From: Clostridiales bacterium UBA7568
GTDB lineage: Bacteria; Bacillota; Clostridia; Oscillospirales; CAG-272
Assembly (NCBI GenBank): GCA_002479075.1
Contig: DLLG01000018.1
Location: 74,687 to 138,686 of the forward strand
Direction of reading: 5' to 3'
DNA: 64,000 bases
In this document: piece by piece, positions 59,675 to 64,000 of the stretch
How positions within the stretch are numbered: position 1 is the stretch's first letter
Layout: the number at the start of each line of letters is the position of its first letter
Made by a program: the position numbers and the translations under genes
Notes under the pieces: generated by a model
The model's input: only the letters and a program-made list of their open reading frames with translations
Databases searched by the model: none
Told to the model about the DNA's origin: nothing

Positions 59675-59708
59675 CATCCCTCCCTGCGACTGCGGGGAGG
59701 GATTTTTT
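59675..59708 (+). terminator. Nucleotidyltransferase gene terminator
   Basis: ATCCCTCCCTGC / GCGGGGAGGGAT with TTTTTT. Confidence 0.85.
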
Positions 59709-59754
59709 GTGTGAAACGCCATAAAACGTTCTCAAAAAATTATCATTTTGACGA

Positions 59755-59784
59755 TTGCAATTATATGTCTTTATATGATATAAT
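59755..59784 (+). promoter_or_regulatory. Promoter of M6 paralog 4
   Basis: TTGCAA-18-TATAAT, 46 bp upstream of the ATG. Confidence 0.6.
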
Positions 59785-59829
59785 AGTTCGGACTTTAAAT
59801 AAAATTATAAATAACAGGAGGAAAAATTT

Positions 59830-62211
59830 ATGCTGAAAAAGGCATTGTCCGTAATCATTGCCGCTGTGCTTCTGCTCTGCGCCGTACCGCTGGCAGCTTC
59901 CGCAGAGGACGCTATGGCAGATTACAACTATACCGAAATAAACAGCGGCTATGACGGCTATAAGCCCATCCCGCTCCTCGTAATAGTTATGAGCTTCGAC
60001 GCCGACGGCGACGGAAAAGACGCTTACGAGGAAGGCAAACTCACAACACTGAAATCTTCGGACGCATTCAAGGAGCAATGGGCTCATTCGGAGGAATCCT
60101 ATTGGGCGCAGTCTCTCTTCGGCGACGAAGGAAACACAATGAAGAACTATTTCAAGCTGATGTCAAAGGGCAACTTCTGGTGGACGCCCGCAGAGGAGAC
60201 ATACGGCGAAGAAAACAACGGCATTGTTTACGTAACGCTCAATATGCAGCACCCGGGCGCGCTCAGCGGTCAGCCCACGTCGATCGGCGCATCGAGAGTT
60301 CCCGCTCTCCAGGCGGCAGCGGAATACGTTGACTTTGCAAAATTCGATACAAACGGCGACGGCGGCGTAAGCCAGGAAGAGCTGACAATCTGCTTTATCT
60401 GCGCAGGACGCAGCACAAAGATCGACTATTCCCCCACAGGCTATAACATATGGGGTATGCACAGCTTCCAGAGTCCCGCTTCGGACTGGTATCCGACGAT
60501 AAACGGCGTGCGCGTTCTTGCCCGTCAGGACGGGAACACATATGCCGTATCCGGCGAAATGCAGAATGACCAGCAGCCCGTCGGTTTCGGTTCGGTTGCG
60601 CACGAGCTCGGTCACGTCCTCGGCGCAAAAGACCTTTATAACTGGAAGGCCAATCAGGGCTATCAATGGTGCGGCGGTCCCGGAGCCATTGCGCTTCAGG
60701 CAGGCGGCTCGGGGCTCGGAACTCTCAAGGGAGTAAGAGCGCTTACGGCTCCCTCGGCAATCGACCCTTATTATCTCATCGATTTCGGCTTCGAGAAAGC
60801 AACCGTTGCGCAGGACGGAACCTACACACTCTATTCCCGCGAAAGCGATAAGGGCGAATACAATATCATCAAGGTCAGCACCCCGAACCCGAAGGAATAC
60901 TATCTGATAGAAAACAGATACACAAAGGATCCTTCAACATATGACGCAATTCCCGGCGAAGCAAAGGGTATCCAGATCTGGCACGTTGACGAAGCAATTA
61001 TAAGCTCGGCAGACGTTGTAAACGCTTATCCGAAGGGCGCGCCTCGCGCTCCGGGTCTGACGCCGCTTTATCCGAACGGCAACACAGGCGGTGATACTTA
61101 TGACACCTGGAGCAGCAAGGAGGGCAAAAACCTCTTCGATTGCCGCAGCTTCAAATTTATAGGCTCGGAAACCTGGTGCACTCTTCTCTCTGAAGAACAG
61201 GCTGAAAAGACGAATATCAAAATTGAAATTCTCTCCGAATGCGGAAACGAGATGCAGGTAAAGATCTCCGGTACAGTCGGCGCTCCCGTCGATTTCAAAA
61301 TGGCATATGACACGGATGTCAATTCCGCATATGTCTCCGGTAAGATAACAGACCTCAACGCAGGCTCCCTCAATATGATAACTGCTGTCATCTCGAAGAA
61401 ATCGGATTATTCTTCCCCCGTTGCAACTCTCTATGCAAAACCCGAGGACAACGGCACCTTCAGATTTGATTTTGAAGGACTTGATCAGAAATCAACTTAT
61501 TACGCAAAGATAACTCTGAGAGGCTCAAACGGCGAAAATACCCGCGAGCTCACTCTCTATACAAAGGCTCCGCCGAAGGTCAGAACAGATGACTATTCCG
61601 TTTACCTCTATAAAGGAATGACAACGGCAAACAGACCGTATGAAGTTACAGTCAAATGCGGAGAGACCCTGAAATACAGCTTCCCGATGACAAAGACCTT
61701 TGAAGTATTCGGCGGCTGGTATTATGACACGGAATACACAAATCCTTACGATATGGCAACAACGAAGGACGATTGCGAGCCCGTATACCTCTATGCAAGA
61801 TGGATCTTGAAGGAAGAAGCCGTAACGGTCAAGATTGTCAACGCAAAGACAAAATATGAGATCTTCGCCGTCAAGTCGGGCGAGACGTTCAATCAGCCCG
61901 TGCTTGAAGATAATGACGGAAAAGCGTTCATCGGCTGGTATACCGACCCGCAGTTTACAACGGAATTCTCCTTTGAGGATCCCGTGTATGACATCGGCAC
62001 GATAACCGTCTATGCAAGATGGGAAGGCGACGAGCCTGCTCCTCCTGTAACGACAGAGCCTCCCGCAACAACATCCGGCGAAGCCGTAACGACAGATTCC
62101 GGCAAAACGGGCGGCGGCTGCGGATCCGCTATCGGATTCGGCGCTTCGCTTTGCACAGTCGGCGCGATCGGCGCGGCACTCGTCATCGGAAAGAAGAAAA
62201 AAGAACAGTAA
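59830..62211 (+). CDS. Secreted M6-family metalloprotease with InlB-type repeats (paralog 4)
   Basis: 793 aa. Signal peptide 1-25 (AASA), M6 domain with HELGH at 258-262 and GAKDLYN, calcium loop DTNGDGGVSQEE, fibronectin-III-like domain (~490-580), two InlB-type repeats (GWYYDTEY, GWYTDPQF), a short Thr linker and a GGGCGSAIGFGA sorting tail ending KKKKEQ. The zinc site is intact. It is more diverged from paralogs 1-3 than they are from each other and lies 52 kb away on the opposite strand. GGAGG before ATG. Likely extracellular protease; substrate unknown. Confidence 0.9.
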   Translation: MLKKALSVIIAAVLLLCAVPLAASAEDAMADYNYTEINSGYDGYKPIPLLVIVMSFDADGDGKDAYEEGKLTTLKSSDAFKEQWAHSEESYWAQSLFGDEGNTMKNYFKLMSKGNFWWTPAEETYGEENNGIVYVTLNMQHPGALSGQPTSIGASRVPALQAAAEYVDFAKFDTNGDGGVSQEELTICFICAGRSTKIDYSPTGYNIWGMHSFQSPASDWYPTINGVRVLARQDGNTYAVSGEMQNDQQPVGFGSVAHELGHVLGAKDLYNWKANQGYQWCGGPGAIALQAGGSGLGTLKGVRALTAPSAIDPYYLIDFGFEKATVAQDGTYTLYSRESDKGEYNIIKVSTPNPKEYYLIENRYTKDPSTYDAIPGEAKGIQIWHVDEAIISSADVVNAYPKGAPRAPGLTPLYPNGNTGGDTYDTWSSKEGKNLFDCRSFKFIGSETWCTLLSEEQAEKTNIKIEILSECGNEMQVKISGTVGAPVDFKMAYDTDVNSAYVSGKITDLNAGSLNMITAVISKKSDYSSPVATLYAKPEDNGTFRFDFEGLDQKSTYYAKITLRGSNGENTRELTLYTKAPPKVRTDDYSVYLYKGMTTANRPYEVTVKCGETLKYSFPMTKTFEVFGGWYYDTEYTNPYDMATTKDDCEPVYLYARWILKEEAVTVKIVNAKTKYEIFAVKSGETFNQPVLEDNDGKAFIGWYTDPQFTTEFSFEDPVYDIGTITVYARWEGDEPAPPVTTEPPATTSGEAVTTDSGKTGGGCGSAIGFGASLCTVGAIGAALVIGKKKKEQ

Positions 62212-62221
62212 ATAACATAGC

Positions 62222-62247
62222 AAATGCCGTCGCTCCCGACGGCATTT
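62222..62247 (+). terminator. M6 paralog 4 terminator
   Basis: AAATGCCGTCG / CGACGGCATTT hairpin with T-rich tail. Confidence 0.85.
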
Positions 62248-62263
62248 GATTTAGGGGGATAAA

Positions 62264-64000
62264 ATGAAAAAGGTATTATCGCTTATCCTGATTGCGGCTG
62301 TGCTCTGCTCCGTCGCGGCTCTCATATCGTGCGGCACAAGCGGCGGCGAAGCGACAAGCACCTCCGGCGCAGAAACAACCTCGTCCATCGCATCGACCGT
62401 GACGCCTCCGTCAACAACGGTTCCCGCAAAAACGGAAACAACGTCAACTCCGGCGTCAACCGAAACATCGACCTCCGCCGAAACAACGTCGGCGCAGACA
62501 ACGGAAAAGCCGATAATCGAAAATCCGGCGATTCTTCCGGAAGGCAAGTCCTTCAAGGTTCTCGCAATCGGAAACAGCTTCTCAATCGATGCAATGCAAT
62601 ACCTCTATGGGCTTGCAAAGGACGCAGGATACACAGACATCGTCCTCGGCAATCTTTATATCGGCGGTTGCACGCTCCAGACCCACGCAAGCAACATCGA
62701 AACCGGCAAAGCCGCATATGAATTCTATACAAACAAGGACGGCAAATGGACAAGTCGCAAGAACACAACGATCGTCGAGGGGCTCAAATATGCTGACTGG
62801 GACTGCATAACCGTTCAGCAGGCAAGCGGTTACAGCGGCATTGAGAATTCATATGAGCCGTATCTTTCGACGATAATTCAGACAGTCAAAAAGGCACGCC
62901 CGAACGCAAAGCTCGTCTGGCATATGACCTGGGCATATCAGAGCGGATCCGGTCACGCCGACTTTGCAAAATACGGTCAGAATCAATTAACGATGTACAA
63001 AAGCATTTGCAGCAGCGTTCAGAGCGGAATCCTGCAAAAGCACGCGGATGACTTTGACGGAATAATCCCCGCAGGAACGGCGATTCAGAACCTGCGCACA
63101 AGCTTCATCGGCGACCACCTCACCCGCGACGGTTATCATCTCTCGTATGACGCCGGCAGATACACAGCAGCGCTCACCTGGCTCAAGGCTCTGACAGGAG
63201 CCGATCTTTCGGACATAACGTATATCCCCGCCGACTACGGATATATTTTCGGCAATGCAACGATCAAAGCCGCAAAGGAAGCCGTAAATTACGCCTGCTC
63301 ATACCCGTTTGAGGTAACAAAATCGACAATCGTAAATGACGCAGACAAAGCGCAGAAGAAAGCCGATCTCGAAAAGCTCGGTCTCGACCCCGAAAAGTTC
63401 ACGGCAATCGAGCTTGACCTTGTTCCTTATTCATATTATTATTCCAGAATGGTCGGAATGAAAATTCAAAGCAAGCTCGCAGGCTTAAATGACGAAAACG
63501 TCGGAAAATATGCGGCGTCAAGAGTCATCCCGAAGGAAGATCTTCCCGTCGGTAGCGTGATAATAATCGACGAAGGCTATCAATACCGCCCCGAGGGCTG
63601 GGCAAGCGCTTATATCGGCACGCCGAATTCAAAGCGCCCCGCGGAAACCTCCGAAAACGTTGTCCACGTCACGGACAGCTGGTGGAATGATTTCAAATTC
63701 CGCGCGTTCAACGTTTCAAAGGTTGGTGCGCCCGATCTTTCGGACGAGGAAATGGCTTCCCTTTCCAAGGTCATTCGTGTTTACGTTCCGAAGATCGAAA
63801 AGGATGAGCCGGAGGAAGTCGACCTTTCGAAAATCGATCTTTCAAAGTACACCAAGCTCGACCTCGGTATAATATATTACGCTTATTACAATTCAACAAG
63901 CGCAACGCCCGGAACGATCGTCAGTCGCGCAGCCGGCTCAACGGCGTCAAACATAAGCCAGTTTGCAACAACGAAGATCTTCTCAAAAAGCGATATTCCC
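62264..64000 (+). CDS. DUF4886-type SGNH-hydrolase lipoprotein (partial, runs off the window)
   Basis: 579 codons visible, open at the end. Lipobox ALISCG near residue 23; Ser/Thr/Pro-rich linker to ~90; then an SGNH-like fold with block I VLAIGNSFSIDAM, block V DGYHLSYDAG with catalytic Asp and His. A second region from ~400 on contains AASRVIPKEDLPVGSVIIID, and a similar opening (TTKIFSKSDIP) begins again at the cut, suggesting tandem domains. Surface esterase or acetylhydrolase is the likely class; substrate unknown. GGGGG before ATG, 52 bp after the M6 gene, with a terminator between. Confidence 0.85.
   Translation, partial: MKKVLSLILIAAVLCSVAALISCGTSGGEATSTSGAETTSSIASTVTPPSTTVPAKTETTSTPASTETSTSAETTSAQTTEKPIIENPAILPEGKSFKVLAIGNSFSIDAMQYLYGLAKDAGYTDIVLGNLYIGGCTLQTHASNIETGKAAYEFYTNKDGKWTSRKNTTIVEGLKYADWDCITVQQASGYSGIENSYEPYLSTIIQTVKKARPNAKLVWHMTWAYQSGSGHADFAKYGQNQLTMYKSICSSVQSGILQKHADDFDGIIPAGTAIQNLRTSFIGDHLTRDGYHLSYDAGRYTAALTWLKALTGADLSDITYIPADYGYIFGNATIKAAKEAVNYACSYPFEVTKSTIVNDADKAQKKADLEKLGLDPEKFTAIELDLVPYSYYYSRMVGMKIQSKLAGLNDENVGKYAASRVIPKEDLPVGSVIIIDEGYQYRPEGWASAYIGTPNSKRPAETSENVVHVTDSWWNDFKFRAFNVSKVGAPDLSDEEMASLSKVIRVYVPKIEKDEPEEVDLSKIDLSKYTKLDLGIIYYAYYNSTSATPGTIVSRAAGSTASNISQFATTKIFSKSDIP

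Overview
The window looks like chromosome from a spore-forming, low-to-mid GC anaerobe of the Bacillota (class Clostridia, probably an Oscillospirales-type gut lineage). This is inferred from spoIIID and a gerA-type germination operon, CIRCE-controlled groESL, SAM-I and FMN riboswitches, sigma-A promoters with near-perfect TTGACA-17-TATAAT spacing, and surface proteins ending in a GGCGSA-type C-terminal anchor. No phage, insertion sequence, CRISPR array or rRNA operon was found. The right edge cuts one gene.

Layout. 1-562: composite intergenic repeats. 563-8109: spoIIID and three tandem paralogous secreted M6 metalloproteases on the minus strand, each with its own promoter and terminator. 8250-10699: regulator island holding an XRE protein with a glycine-repeat tail, a candidate structured RNA (9225-9517), a 77-aa protein gene, and a divergent self-cleaving XRE-S24 repressor whose half-sites TTACCG recur in both promoters. 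10717-14825: alanine/glycine symporter, groES-groEL, and a small conserved protein. 15022-20096: pcrA and a cohesin-like, Cys-rich surface protein. 20378-20469: tRNA-Ser(GGA) followed by a palindromic repeat. 20776-27555: VanY-like carboxypeptidase, ComF, RecD2, a small membrane protein behind an SD-masking hairpin, metK (SAM riboswitch), a small export-family protein, and ribU (FMN riboswitch). 27787-39907: str operon (rpsL-rpsG-fusA-tuf) and rpoB-rpoC, with alaS-mscL-HIT divergent. 43803-44242: second block of the same composite repeats. 44243-46218: TVP38-family protein, YjdF-like membrane protein, rplS. 46458-48706: reduced gerA operon. 48723-50968: rbfA-nrnA-truB. 51148-57029: TerB_N/TerB_C protein, BrxC/BrxD-like ATPase and a cytosolic GH2 beta-galactosidase in one operon. 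57221-64000: orphan BlaI-type repressor, DUF4830 protein plus lipoprotein, nucleotidyltransferase, a fourth M6 protease, and a DUF4886 SGNH lipoprotein running off the end.

The housekeeping genes form the usual information-processing and one-carbon/flavin modules. The accessory interest lies in the TerB/BrxD-like pair without its usual helicase, the unassigned structured RNA, the two-repressor island, and the expanded M6 protease family that shares one cell-surface anchoring tail. All family assignments are from motif recognition by eye; no database search was run.
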